Positions 44,460 through 52,495 of a stretch of DNA of 64,000 nucleotides are shown here, piece after piece. The stretch comes from Prochlorococcus sp. AG-355-G23. GTDB lineage: Bacteria; Cyanobacteriota; Cyanobacteriia; PCC-6307; Cyanobiaceae. The notes below the pieces were generated by a model that saw only the letters and a list, made by a program, of their open reading frames with translations, had not been told where the DNA came from and made no database searches. The stretch covers positions 62,001-126,000 of the forward strand of contig QCDK01000001.1 in the NCBI GenBank assembly GCA_003278765.1, in the 5' to 3' direction. Made by a program: the position numbers and the translations under genes. How positions within the stretch are numbered: position 1 is the first letter of the stretch; every line of letters begins with the position of its first letter.

Positions 44460-44978
44460 TTAAGGAGAGATTTTATCAAATATTTTTGTTTTGCCAGTTT
44501 TATTAAATGAAACTACTTTATAGTTCTCATAATCATGAGAGTGCGATTCGTGAGAATGCATTTCCATCCCAGGAGAGCCAAGTGGCATGCCAGGAACTGC
44601 TATCCCATTAATATTTGGTTTTTCTCTAAAAAGTTTGTTGATTGATTCAATGGGGACATGTCCTTCAATCGTGTAGTTAGCTATTTGAGCAGAGTGACAT
44701 GATCTCAGATTATTGGGAATTTGATATTGGTTTTTAATTACTGAAACATCTTCAACTATATTATCAACAACTTCTATTCCATTATCTCTTAAATGATTGA
44801 TCCATTTTTTGCAGCAACCACATGATGCTGATCTGTAAGAAACAACTTTTGGGATATCTATATTGTCTTGCGTTGCTGCACTAATCCTATGAACGTTAAT
44901 TGTATTTGCAAAAAGCATTCCAGAAGAAATTAGATAATTTAAAAATCTGGTTTCAATAAATAAGTTATTAATTGCCAT
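44460..44978 (-). CDS. DUF411 metal-binding protein with His-rich tail
   Basis: A 172-residue protein. Residues 51-56 ASCGCC and the downstream RSCHSAQI (Cys94) form the DUF411 core, a thioredoxin-like fold often found with copper handling genes. PGMPLGSPGMEM (129-140) is the conserved Met-rich end, and HSHESHSHD (141-149) adds a metal-binding tail. The N-terminus has a weak hydrophobic segment, so export is likely. Part of the 43957-45838 cluster. Confidence 0.8.
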   Translation of the reverse strand: MAINNLFIETRFLNYLISSGMLFANTINVHRISAATQDNIDIPKVVSYRSASCGCCKKWINHLRDNGIEVVDNIVEDVSVIKNQYQIPNNLRSCHSAQIANYTIEGHVPIESINKLFREKPNINGIAVPGMPLGSPGMEMHSHESHSHDYENYKVVSFNKTGKTKIFDKISP

Positions 44979-45039
44979 ACAAATTAAGACGATTAAATTA
45001 AATATTTAAATCAACAATAAATGAAAATTTATAAAAGTG

Positions 45040-45492
45040 CTATTTGATCAAAATCAAGACACTCATAATTGCCATTAAAAGATTTTCGATAAAACTAATA
45101 ATTCCCAAAGGAGTTTTTGCATATCCACCTATACATGCACAATTTAATTTCAATTTATCCAAATAAACGGCCTTAAAGACTGAAATCATTCCAGAAATTC
45201 CTAAAACTAGAGCAATAAAAATAATTAGAGAAGGTGGAGAAGAATTCAGAAAACTTATCCCAATTATTAATTCAAAAAGAGGATAAATATATATCCAGCT
45301 ATCAAATTGAGAGGATATTAAATCATATTTCTTATAACTTGTTCCAAAAGCTTCAATATCCATAAGCTTAAGCATCGCTAAAAGACAAATTGATATCCCC
45401 ATAAAAATTTGGAAACTTTTAAGCAAAGTAATGGTGATTAGAAATGAAGTACCAAAGACTGCAATTAAGGGTGTAAATGACTTAATCTTCAT
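45040..45492 (-). CDS. MauE/DoxX-like membrane protein
   Basis: A 150-residue protein with four hydrophobic helices and NCACIGG (Cys118, Cys120) in the last loop. This layout fits the MauE-type branch of the DoxX family, which takes part in thiol-disulfide exchange. It lies between the DUF411 and 76-residue genes on the same strand. Confidence 0.6.
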   Translation of the reverse strand: MKIKSFTPLIAVFGTSFLITITLLKSFQIFMGISICLLAMLKLMDIEAFGTSYKKYDLISSQFDSWIYIYPLFELIIGISFLNSSPPSLIIFIALVLGISGMISVFKAVYLDKLKLNCACIGGYAKTPLGIISFIENLLMAIMSVLILIK

Positions 45493-45494
45493 TT

Positions 45495-45725
45495 TTAAAT
45501 TTTAAGGATAGAGTCACAAATACTAGATGGGTTTGCTTGTTTGACTATTTTTAGTCTTTTGATAAGTTTGTCTCGATCTATTTGATGCTTTAAATATTTA
45601 ATACATAAATTTTTTTCCTTATATACCTTCGCTATTGGAGTAATCTTTAAAGCAATTGCAAAAGTACCAACAACTAAAAGAATGTTTGTAGCAAGTCGAA
45701 TGTTTGGTCGAAAATTTGATCTCAT
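45495..45725 (-). CDS. small membrane-anchored hypothetical protein
   Basis: A 76-residue protein with one N-terminal hydrophobic helix (LATNILLVVGTFAIALKI) and a basic soluble tail with two Cys (NLCIKYL, SSICDSIL). Its stop is 2 bases upstream of the MauE-like start. No family recognised. Confidence 0.5.
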   Translation of the reverse strand: MRSNFRPNIRLATNILLVVGTFAIALKITPIAKVYKEKNLCIKYLKHQIDRDKLIKRLKIVKQANPSSICDSILKI

Positions 45726-45838
45726 TCGTATTCTTTATTTCTGTCGATAACTTCCCTTAAATATATATCTTTTAGCTCGTCATTGTATCCATTTTCTTTT
45801 GCAAATTTCTCTATTTCCTTCAACTCTTTTTCTGTCAT
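45722..45838 (-). CDS. tiny hypothetical protein
   Basis: A 38-residue charged helical protein, MTEKELKEIEKFAKENGYN.... It overlaps the next gene downstream by 4 bases and its start overlaps the stop of the upstream 47-residue gene, as in a compact operon. Confidence 0.45.
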   Translation of the reverse strand: MTEKELKEIEKFAKENGYNDELKDIYLREVIDRNKEYE

Positions 45839-45981
45839 TAAGCAGATTTGGAGATGTTGTTTTTCATATCTTCAATTTGGTTGATTAATTCATCTAACCA
45901 TTCTGTATTATTTTCGGATCTTTTCTGAAAATATGAAATTTTAGGTTGATTTATTTCTAGTGTCTCATAATCTCCACTCAT
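45838..45981 (-). CDS. tiny hypothetical protein
   Basis: A 47-residue acidic helical protein (MSGDYETLEINQPKISYF...). First frame of the minus-strand run that continues to the PepSY-like gene. No family recognised. Confidence 0.45.
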   Translation of the reverse strand: MSGDYETLEINQPKISYFQKRSENNTEWLDELINQIEDMKNNISKSA

Positions 45982-46125
45982 AAATTACCTTTAAATTAAT
46001 ACTCTGCATAATTTATCTAGAGAGATTATGCACATCAATAGGTTCTATTACTTATTAAATATTTACCATTAGTAATAAGTAGCTTTTTAATAGTATAAAT
46101 ATCAAGGAATTTATCTTTAAAAAAT

Positions 46126-46230
46126 ATGGCAAGTAATGAAGAACTAGAAAAAAGAATTGAGACTTTGGAAAAAGAAGTACAACATCTAAAAGCTGTTTTG
46201 CAATATCAAATGAGAAATAAGAAAAAGTGA
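46126..46230 (+). CDS. tiny coiled-coil protein
   Basis: A 34-residue frame with a heptad pattern (MASNEELEKRIETLEKEVQH... and a KKK end), a short coiled coil. Short, so moderate support only. Confidence 0.45.
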   Translation: MASNEELEKRIETLEKEVQHLKAVLQYQMRNKKK

Positions 46231-46407
46231 TTTTATTGCATAGCAATAGCTTTTGGTCAGATAAGCATTCTCACTTGGTTGTTTTGGGTACCTAATGAAA
46301 AAGCTAAATATTAAAAATTATTCCATAATTAATCACTTTTTTAAAAAATAACTTTAGTCATTGATATTTAGAACATATTTGTTTTTATATATATAAAACC
46401 ACTTGAT

Positions 46408-46524
46408 ATGATTCACTCAATAGCTATTACATTGTTATTATTAGGCTCTTTAGTCGCTTTAAAAAGACTCAAAAGAAAGAAACGGCAATTTCACGCACCA
46501 CCTACAAATCAGCTTCCTAGTTGA
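46408..46524 (+). CDS. tiny membrane protein
   Basis: A 38-residue frame: one hydrophobic helix (IHSIAITLLLLGSLVAL), then a strongly basic stretch (KRLKRKKRQF) and a Pro-rich tail. Converges with the next small gene. Confidence 0.45.
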   Translation: MIHSIAITLLLLGSLVALKRLKRKKRQFHAPPTNQLPS

Positions 46525-46527
46525 AGA

Positions 46528-46641
46528 TTAAATTCCATCTTCGTCTTCTCCAAAAGGATTAAATCTAATATCCCAGATAAGAACAACTGCTATAGATAAA
46601 AGCAATAGACCAAAAATAACTTGAGGAGGAGGAAATAACAT
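46528..46641 (-). CDS. tiny membrane protein with acidic tail
   Basis: A 37-residue frame: MLFPPPQ, one hydrophobic helix (VIFGLLLLSIAVVLIWDI), then FNPFGEDEDGI. The FNPFGEDED tail is a pattern I associate with small picocyanobacterial membrane proteins. Function unknown. Confidence 0.5.
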   Translation of the reverse strand: MLFPPPQVIFGLLLLSIAVVLIWDIRFNPFGEDEDGI

Positions 46642-46674
46642 CAATGAAATATAACAATTATCAATAAGCTTTGC

Positions 46675-46842
46675 TTATGAAAATTTTAAGGGGTAATCGA
46701 TATTGTTTGGTTCTAAATGTTTCACATAACATGCTGTTGTGCAATCTACTCCCTCACTATTGATGCTACAAGAAGTTATACATTCAAAAAAACTTTCCAA
46801 AGCATCTGAACCTTTAATATTTGAATAAATGTCTTTTTTCAT
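46675..46842 (-). CDS. small cysteine-rich hypothetical protein
   Basis: A 55-residue protein started at MKKDIYSNIKGSDAL. It contains four cysteines, ECITSC and DCTTAC, in a C-x3-C pair arrangement typical of twin CX3C helical hairpins held by disulfides or a metal. A longer upstream ATG is possible but less likely. Confidence 0.55.
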   Translation of the reverse strand: MKKDIYSNIKGSDALESFFECITSCSINSEGVDCTTACYVKHLEPNNIDYPLKFS

Positions 46843-46924
46843 GATTAATCTTCCATTCTGAAGCTTATCTAGCAATTAATTTTTAATCATGTCAAATTTT
46901 AGGTAAAGTACTTATTCACAATTT

Positions 46925-47172
46925 TTAAAAAAAACTGTTGAATCGCAAAGTTTTTTTCCACCCTTCCTCTAATAGTTTTCTATATTCTTTTCTCGCTTCT
47001 TCGATAGATTCAACCCTAGAGCCTTTCATAACTGGTTTACTTGATCGCTTAAGCAAAAAACCATAAGAGATTAAAATTGCATTAATCATAGAAGGTTTTT
47101 AGAACTATCATCAAAAAGTTCAATTACTTTAATCCTCGATCTGGCTTTATTGATTAAAGTGAATTTCTCCAT
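46925..47172 (-). pseudogene. frameshifted DUF1651-like gene
   Basis: The minus strand from ATG 47172 reads MEKFTLINKARSRIKVIELF, then stops at TGA about 27 codons in. Shifting frame at an A-run near 47095-47100 restores PSMINAILISYGF and VMKGSRVESIEEARKEYRKL to a stop at 46925. The restored product is closely similar to the intact gene at 58404-58661 (EKFTLINKDRSRIKVF, VMKGSRVETIEAARKEYKQL). The 248-base span is not a multiple of three, confirming the shift. A broken paralogue, or a sequencing error in a homopolymer. Confidence 0.8.
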
Positions 47173-47197
47173 AAAAAAAGGGCGTTAGCTTCGCCCC
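47173..47197 (-). terminator. terminator-like hairpin
   Basis: On the minus strand GGGCG-AAGCTAA-CGCCC is followed by seven T, ending directly before the ATG of the broken DUF1651-like gene. It would end a short minus-strand transcript coming from about 47310. Confidence 0.6.
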
Positions 47198-47471
47198 AGT
47201 TAAAAAGCGGGATAATCCCCATCACCCAGCCTTTTTTGAATCTTAGCACTACATATGGTGTTTGTAAGTATTTAAAATTACCTATTGATGGGGTTGTTTG
47301 TTTCTGTATAATTTGTCATTATAGAAGTCCCCATCACCTAGGCTCGTAAGAGTCTTTTTTTTTTGCTATTTTTCCTTTTAGGCTAAAGCTCTTTAAATTT
47401 AATTAGTGTTTAAAGACTTTTTATTTAATTTTTAAATTCAATAATTAATAATTAAAAAAATTATTTTATTC
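47198..47471. other. non-coding region with overlapping promoter-like sequences
   Basis: No gene seen. TATAAT occurs on the plus strand at 47307-47312 and on the minus strand at 47318-47323. TGATGGGGA occurs twice on the minus strand. A minus-strand transcript of about 140 bases ending at the 47173-47197 terminator would be a small RNA; the plus-strand promoter could serve the DUF3303 gene. Confidence 0.35.
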
Positions 47472-47783
47472 ATGCAAACTTACATCGTTCACTGGCAATT
47501 TCCAGATCAAGAAAGTCATATGCAAGGAGCCGAAGCTTTTGCTGGTTTTGTTGAAGGAGGATGCGAAGGTGATGAATTTGATGGATTTAAAGTTATTAAT
47601 CGAGTAGTAAATCCTGAGGGAGCTAATGGTTGGGCAATAGTTGAATCTTCAAATCATCAGAACATTTGGAAATGGAGTAGTATCTGGGTCGATAATTTTG
47701 GCGTAGAAATAGAAGTCACACCAGTTCTAACGGATAAAGAATTTCTTTCCGTCCATAAAGAAATTGCAGCAGCTTCTAATTAA
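47472..47783 (+). CDS. DUF3303 family protein
   Basis: A 103-residue protein. IVHWQFPDQESHMQGAEAF, GWAIVESSNHQNIWKW and EVTPVLTDKEF are the conserved blocks, shared with the 52496 gene (VQHWSFKAGYHQKGAEKF, GWIVLKTDDPKAIYQH, TPVFTDEEA). Family of small ferredoxin-like fold proteins with no known function. Confidence 0.75.
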   Translation: MQTYIVHWQFPDQESHMQGAEAFAGFVEGGCEGDEFDGFKVINRVVNPEGANGWAIVESSNHQNIWKWSSIWVDNFGVEIEVTPVLTDKEFLSVHKEIAAASN

Positions 47784-47843
47784 TAGTTAATTCTTTGTGT
47801 GTTTGACTGCCGGTTTAATATAAAAGGATGGTACATATTTTTT

Positions 47844-48011
47844 ATGGGAAAATTTTCTTCTGAAGAAATTGAAAGTCAATACAATTTAATAAAAATGCTT
47901 TTAGCTGAACCTGAAAAGTATAGAGATGCCATTAATGCAATAAAAAAAGATATTGCATATATGCCCATAGAGCTTAAAAAAAAACTTGAGGAAGAAAAAA
48001 TTAACTTATGA
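47844..48011 (+). CDS. small hypothetical protein
   Basis: A 55-residue helical protein started at MGKFSSEEIESQYN; the frame is open to 47799 but that start is less likely. Charged throughout. No family recognised. Confidence 0.5.
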   Translation: MGKFSSEEIESQYNLIKMLLAEPEKYRDAINAIKKDIAYMPIELKKKLEEEKINL

Positions 48012-48079
48012 ATTAATCGCAGATCGCATTAATCATATTCGTCAATTTTTAAAAATTAGTAAATAGTCATTCTCGTAAA

Positions 48080-48244
48080 CTAACCGAGAGAGTCTAAATC
48101 TCTACGATGGTGAACTGTATTTGTGCAATCTTGTGGAACTTTCTGTTCTCTCATTAAATCTGCAACTGTTGGATAATCTTTTGCATTATCAAGATCTCTT
48201 GCATTTTTATCTTGAATTGCGAATGGTGATCTTTTTAAATTCAT
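48080..48244 (-). CDS. small hypothetical protein
   Basis: A 54-residue soluble protein (MNLKRSPFAIQDKNARDL...). It lies downstream of another small minus-strand gene with an 11-base gap, so the two may be co-transcribed. No family recognised. Confidence 0.55.
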   Translation of the reverse strand: MNLKRSPFAIQDKNARDLDNAKDYPTVADLMREQKVPQDCTNTVHHRRDLDSLG

Positions 48245-48255
48245 AATTAATTTCC

Positions 48256-48441
48256 TCAGAATTTTTGTTGGATTCTGATTACAGATCCTGGATTGTCATG
48301 TACGTAAGTGTTGAATTCTCTCGCAAGCATTAGGCAATCGTATGCATTGCGCGCGTAAAAACCAACTTCATGTGTCTTATCTGTTGAATCTTTGTAACTC
48401 AACACATATTTATTACAAGATTTTATTGGTGTTGAAGGCAT
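48256..48441 (-). CDS. small hypothetical protein
   Basis: A 61-residue protein (MPSTPIKSCNKYVLSYKDS...) with a basic, beta-rich look and two Cys. Likely a compact beta fold. No family recognised. Confidence 0.55.
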   Translation of the reverse strand: MPSTPIKSCNKYVLSYKDSTDKTHEVGFYARNAYDCLMLAREFNTYVHDNPGSVIRIQQKF

Positions 48442-48688
48442 TTAGTTATTCTCTGTTACCAATAAGTTCTAACTAAGCATGCTTTTAATCGTTTAATAAA
48501 AATGTACGGTTTAAGGTACAAACATATACGGATAGAGGACCAACAACCTAATTTAAAAATAACTATAGTAATCAAATATATTTTGAAAAGAAAGACAATA
48601 TTTCCTTTACCCTCATAAAATAATTTGTTGTAGTGCCATATTTTTTAAAAGCAACTTATTATAGATAAAGTTTTTATAAGCAAATCAA

Positions 48689-48838
48689 CTATTTTGCTAA
48701 ATAAGTTTGTTCGAGATTATAAATATATTTTTCTCCATCATCATCATCGCCATCGTCATCATCATGGAAGGAAGAGATTAAGACATAAACTCCTCCAAGT
48801 CCTAATAACATAGATAAATAAAATATAGGATCTGTCAT
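48689..48838 (-). CDS. tiny membrane protein with Asp-rich tract
   Basis: A 49-residue frame: one hydrophobic helix (FYLSMLLGLGGVYVLIS) followed by HDDDDGDDDDGE encoded by a trinucleotide repeat region, then a polar tail. The acidic tract could bind cations. Length makes it moderately supported. Confidence 0.5.
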   Translation of the reverse strand: MTDPIFYLSMLLGLGGVYVLISSFHDDDDGDDDDGEKYIYNLEQTYLAK

Positions 48839-49030
48839 AATTAAAGTTTGAAACATTCAAATCAAATTCGAGAAAGCTTTTCAATATCTATATTTTCTTT
48901 TAATTATTTGGATAACAAACTTTCTACGATCAAAAAATTGTTATTTATTTGAGAAAATTGAAACTAGATCTAAAATAAAGTAAATTTACTATTTTTTTTT
49001 AAGTGAGTTTTAAGAATATCTAAAAAATCA

Positions 49031-49669
49031 ATGTGCGGAAGATTTGAGCTGAAAACTAAATTTGAGAAGTTGCCAAAGGTATTGAGACAAGACTATCCAA
49101 TTGGACTTGATTCTCAATATGATACTCAAAGTTTAATAAGACCTAATGATCCTGTTCTTGTAATTAAAAACGAAGGAAGAATTAAAACTACTTTTATGAC
49201 ATGGGGTTTTATTTCTCCTTGGGCCAAAGATCCATTTGATAAAAAGAGACCAAGACCATTTAATGCAAGATCAGAAACCGTAGAAGAAAAAAAATTATTT
49301 AGTGGAAGTTGGAAACATAAAAGGTGCCTAATACCTGCGAGCGGTTTTTTTGAAAAAAAATATCGTGTTCGAAAATCGAATTATGAGACTTTTTGGTTGG
49401 GCGGAATTTGGAGTAAGTGGACTTCACTAGATGGAGCAGAACTTGAGAGTTGCTGCGTTTTAACAACTGAACCAAATGATTTAATTAAACCTTTACATAA
49501 CCGTATGCCTGTGATTGTTCCTAATGGATATGAGGAACAATGGACAGAGCAAGTTAAAGATGCAGATGAATTAAGAGGATTATTTACAATCATGATGAGT
49601 TGGTCCCCTGATGGTTGGCTAGTAGAGGATGTAAAGAAAAAAGAAACTGATCAAATGAGTTTGTTTTAA
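49031..49669 (+). CDS. SOS-response-associated peptidase (SRAP; YedK/HMCES family)
   Basis: A 212-residue SRAP protein. It begins MCGRFELK, where Cys2 becomes the N-terminal residue that cross-links abasic sites in single-stranded DNA, and carries FNARSETVEEKKLF and RCLIPASGFFE (catalytic Asn and Glu) and LHNRMPVIV with the active-site His. It protects replication forks at abasic sites. Located in an accessory region, upstream of a DUF1651 gene. Confidence 0.9.
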   Translation: MCGRFELKTKFEKLPKVLRQDYPIGLDSQYDTQSLIRPNDPVLVIKNEGRIKTTFMTWGFISPWAKDPFDKKRPRPFNARSETVEEKKLFSGSWKHKRCLIPASGFFEKKYRVRKSNYETFWLGGIWSKWTSLDGAELESCCVLTTEPNDLIKPLHNRMPVIVPNGYEEQWTEQVKDADELRGLFTIMMSWSPDGWLVEDVKKKETDQMSLF

Positions 49670-49701
49670 ATGGAACACTTCCTAATTCCAAGGTTAGATT
49701 A

Positions 49702-49947
49702 ATGGCTAAATCTTATTGGTTGATTAATTCAAATAGATCAGAAGTTAAAAGATTTATGAAAAACGATAAGAGTATTGATGGAGTTTTTGAATATATGTTT
49801 ATAGATACTGGAAAAATAGTGGGGGGATTAGGAAACAAACCACCAGTAATGACAAATACAGTTTCTGTTGAGATAGATTTAGCTAGAGAAATTTATGAAA
49901 GATTACTTTCTAAGGGATGGAGGAAAATTGAAAAAAATTGGAATTAA
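49702..49947 (+). CDS. DUF1651 family protein
   Basis: An 81-residue protein (MAKSYWLINSNRSEVKRFMK...) whose C-terminus LAREIYERLLSKGWRKIEKNW has the family's A-R-E-x-Y-x2-L-x3-GW-x2-I pattern, as in the other copies in this window. It follows the SRAP gene by 32 bases. Confidence 0.65.
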   Translation: MAKSYWLINSNRSEVKRFMKNDKSIDGVFEYMFIDTGKIVGGLGNKPPVMTNTVSVEIDLAREIYERLLSKGWRKIEKNWN

Positions 49948-50023
49948 AATAAGAGTTAGATCTGTGCGGTATTAATTACTGATGAAAATAATCTGAAATT
50001 CAATAGAGAGAATATTAACAAAA

Positions 50024-50045
50024 ATTGACACCCGATCTAAAATGT
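50024..50045 (+). promoter_or_regulatory. repeated upstream element before rluF
   Basis: ATTGACACCCGATCTAAAAT here matches three other upstream sites in the window (48957, 52774, and minus strand 55318), each of form TTGA-A/C-A, two variable bases, then (C/A)GATCTA(A/C)AAT. The TA(A/C)AAT part resembles a -10 box. This copy precedes rluF by about 55 bases. Confidence 0.4.
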
Positions 50046-50097
50046 TAGGAGATTAGTAAATTATTTTTTTAGTGCAGATAAAAATGAAACATCCAAA

Positions 50098-50820
50098 ATG
50101 GCTACCAGAATAAATAAATATTTAAGTGAAGTCGGTTATTGTTCTAGAAGAGAAGCAGATAGATTAATCCTAGAAGGAAAGGTAACCATTAATGGCAAAA
50201 TTCCAGAAATTGGAACTAAAGTAGAAGGTAGTGACCAAGTTGAAGTTAAAGGTCAAAAAATAGAAAAATCAAAGAGACAAAAAAACATATACTTAGCCTT
50301 TAATAAACCTGTAGGAATTGTTTGCACAACAGATAGAAAAGCAGAACCCAATAATGTAATAGATTTCATTAAATATCCTAAAAGAATTTTCCCCATCGGA
50401 AGATTAGATAAGCTCAGTGAGGGATTGATTTTCTTAACTAATGATGGAGACATTGTAAATAAAATACTCAGGGCAAGAAATAATCATGAAAAAGAATATA
50501 TTGTAAAAGTTAATCGTCCTATTAATAGCGACTTTGTTCAAAGTATGAGTAATGGAGTTGAAATATTAGACACAATAACTAAAAATTGTTTTGTAAAACA
50601 ATTAGGTCCAAGAAATTTTAAAATAATCCTCACACAGGGACTTAATCGTCAGATTAGAAGAATGTGTGAGGCCTTAGGATATAGAGTAAGCTCATTAAAG
50701 CGTGTAAGAATTATGAATGTTAAGTTAGACGTGCCTAAAGGAAAATATAGAGAACTTAGTAAAGAAGAACTCTTAGAATTAAATAGATTACTCGAAAACT
50801 CCTCAAAAACATATAACTAA
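50098..50820 (+). CDS. rluF: 23S rRNA pseudouridine synthase (RluF type)
   Basis: A 240-residue RsuA/RluB-family enzyme: an N-terminal S4 domain (INKYLSEVGYCSRREADRLI) and a catalytic domain with GRLDKLSEGLIFLTNDGD, where the Asp of the G-R-L-D motif is the nucleophile. NKILRARNNHEKEYIVKV and QGLNRQIRRMCEALGY follow RluF rather than RluB spacing. It modifies a uridine in 23S rRNA. This assignment rests on motif similarity. Confidence 0.85.
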   Translation: MATRINKYLSEVGYCSRREADRLILEGKVTINGKIPEIGTKVEGSDQVEVKGQKIEKSKRQKNIYLAFNKPVGIVCTTDRKAEPNNVIDFIKYPKRIFPIGRLDKLSEGLIFLTNDGDIVNKILRARNNHEKEYIVKVNRPINSDFVQSMSNGVEILDTITKNCFVKQLGPRNFKIILTQGLNRQIRRMCEALGYRVSSLKRVRIMNVKLDVPKGKYRELSKEELLELNRLLENSSKTYN

Positions 50821-50993
50821 TCAAAAACCAATAAAAGTAATTTGGAAGTTTAGGTAAATTGATTAGCAAAAATGCAAGATTTATACTTTTCGACTTTGGT
50901 AGAGATAATTTAAATAGTATGAAACGCTTACTACTTGAATCGCCATTGGTTAGTAATTGAATATTATTTAATCACCTGTAAGAATTAACAGTC

Positions 50994-51104
50994 TTAGCTT
51001 TCTTTTTTTCTCCAATCTTCCTCGGTTCTTCTCCAACCCTGAGCAATTAATTTTTTCCATTCTTCTCTAGCTCCTTCTTTCTTTAATTTTTTTCTGGTTG
51101 TCAT
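50994..51104 (-). CDS. tiny DUF1651-like protein
   Basis: A 36-residue frame (MTTRKKLKKEGAREEWKK...). The AREEWKKLIAQGWRRTEEDW end matches only the C-terminal part of DUF1651 members in the window, so this may be a truncated copy rather than a working protein. Confidence 0.45.
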   Translation of the reverse strand: MTTRKKLKKEGAREEWKKLIAQGWRRTEEDWRKKES

Positions 51105-51257
51105 GACAGGTGGTTCTTTGCTTCATGTAGAAGTAACTTTTCCAGAATCAACAGAAATATATTTAAAAATTGATCATTATTTTTTGTATTTTCTATAAAC
51201 CTTTTTATCTTTAATCTATTTGACTTTACCAAACAATAAGACCTATCCATTACTTTT

Positions 51258-51485
51258 TTAAGGGTAAAAGTCTACTTTCCAACTCATCACGCAATAACCT
51301 AATGGGTTATATGCATTACAATTCCAGAAATTGAATAATTTTATGACGATATGGTGGAAATTAGCATCATTGAAAAATGCCCAGCCAAAATAAATAGCAA
51401 ATGCAGTTACGACAAACGCAGCATATTGAAGCCAATGTGTTCCAGAATTATCTACACCATTTTTGTCAAAATTAGAATTACTCAT
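51258..51485 (-). CDS. small membrane protein next to hli
   Basis: A 75-residue protein with one hydrophobic helix (HWLQYAAFVVTAFAIYFGWAFF) and a polar tail with two Cys. It starts one base after the stop of the hli gene upstream, so it is probably co-transcribed with it. No family recognised. Confidence 0.55.
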   Translation of the reverse strand: MSNSNFDKNGVDNSGTHWLQYAAFVVTAFAIYFGWAFFNDANFHHIVIKLFNFWNCNAYNPLGYCVMSWKVDFYP

Positions 51486-51740
51486 TTAAAGGATTGGATA
51501 AGCTATCCATCCGAATAAGGTGTAGTTAATAATGACAGCCATGAAACCTATCATTGCAAGCCTTCCATTCGTTCTTTCAGCAATAAACCAATAGGAATTT
51601 GGCCATTCAAAATCGCCCCCCATATTGGATTTTTGATCTTTTGAAATTGGTTTCTCTTTAGGAGAATTGTCCTGGTCAAGATAATAATTACTATCTGGAT
51701 AAAAACTTTCGCTTGAAAAGTTATCTTTAAACTTACTCAT
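51486..51740 (-). CDS. hli: high-light-inducible protein (Hlip)
   Basis: An 84-residue protein with a polar N-terminal half and the Hlip core AERTNGRLAMIGFMAVIINY near the C-terminus. It is separate from the 19 kb cluster. The Glu-Arg-x-Asn-Gly-Arg triad used for chlorophyll binding is intact. Confidence 0.85.
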   Translation of the reverse strand: MSKFKDNFSSESFYPDSNYYLDQDNSPKEKPISKDQKSNMGGDFEWPNSYWFIAERTNGRLAMIGFMAVIINYTLFGWIAYPIL

Positions 51741-52009
51741 TATTAGTGGAAATTAATCTTACTTATACTAAAAAATAAAATGGCTAATTAGGTTAAGAAG
51801 GTATTCATCAACCAAAATTTTATTATCTTTTCCAGGCTAATGCATCGGAAAAAATCTACAAAGTGTTCCCAAAGCTCTAAATAGCTCAAGTACAACATAA
51901 GGTTTTCAAGCTATCGCTAATTTTTTGCTTAATTCTGCGTGATTCGTACTGACAATTTAAGCAAGATTTGACCAATTTTTGACCACTTTTTTAGGAGTGC
52001 AGCATTTCT

Positions 52010-52291
52010 TTAACAATATAAAGCTACTGTTTGATCTAAATCCGCACAAGGTTCAATAGTAAATTCCAATAATTCTCTCCAAGGACTCCACTGTTTCCAA
52101 ATAGTTTCTAAAGAATCAGCATTTACAACAGAGTATCCATTGCCATGTTGAGGTAAGAAAATCCAAGATTTAACGTCATAACCCTCTGGTCTATTTTGAG
52201 GCCCTCCTTTGGCGTACCATTCTTTTAACATTTTGGATCCCTTGTCTTGGGCGTTTGCATCAGTGAATTTATAAGAAATTAGAAACAGCAT
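52010..52291 (-). CDS. DUF3303-like protein
   Basis: A 93-residue protein. SWIFLPQHGNGYSVVNADSLETIWKQWSPW parallels GWAIVESSNHQNIWKW of the 47472 gene, and the tail ELLEFTIEPC.DLDQT resembles the third block. It is more divergent than the other two. Divergently oriented from the 52496 DUF3303 gene. Confidence 0.6.
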   Translation of the reverse strand: MLFLISYKFTDANAQDKGSKMLKEWYAKGGPQNRPEGYDVKSWIFLPQHGNGYSVVNADSLETIWKQWSPWRELLEFTIEPCADLDQTVALYC

Positions 52292-52495
52292 GAAAAAAGG
52301 TACTAATTTCCTCTTATTTTAGTTTGCATTTCAATTAAAAGTAGCTTGAAATAACAGTTTAATCGTAAATATGGCCTGCACTCTTAATTAATGGTTTCAC
52401 TAATGGATCTTCAAAAATGGGTAATTAAAACTATTTATTTTCAATAATTATTTTTTTTGCTAATAATAGAAAGCCAATAAAAATTAAAAAATAAA

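Noticed and set aside
48721-48783. Short repeats considered as a CRISPR array
   Set aside because: They are trinucleotide repeats in a small coding frame, without spacers of regular length; no cas genes are present.
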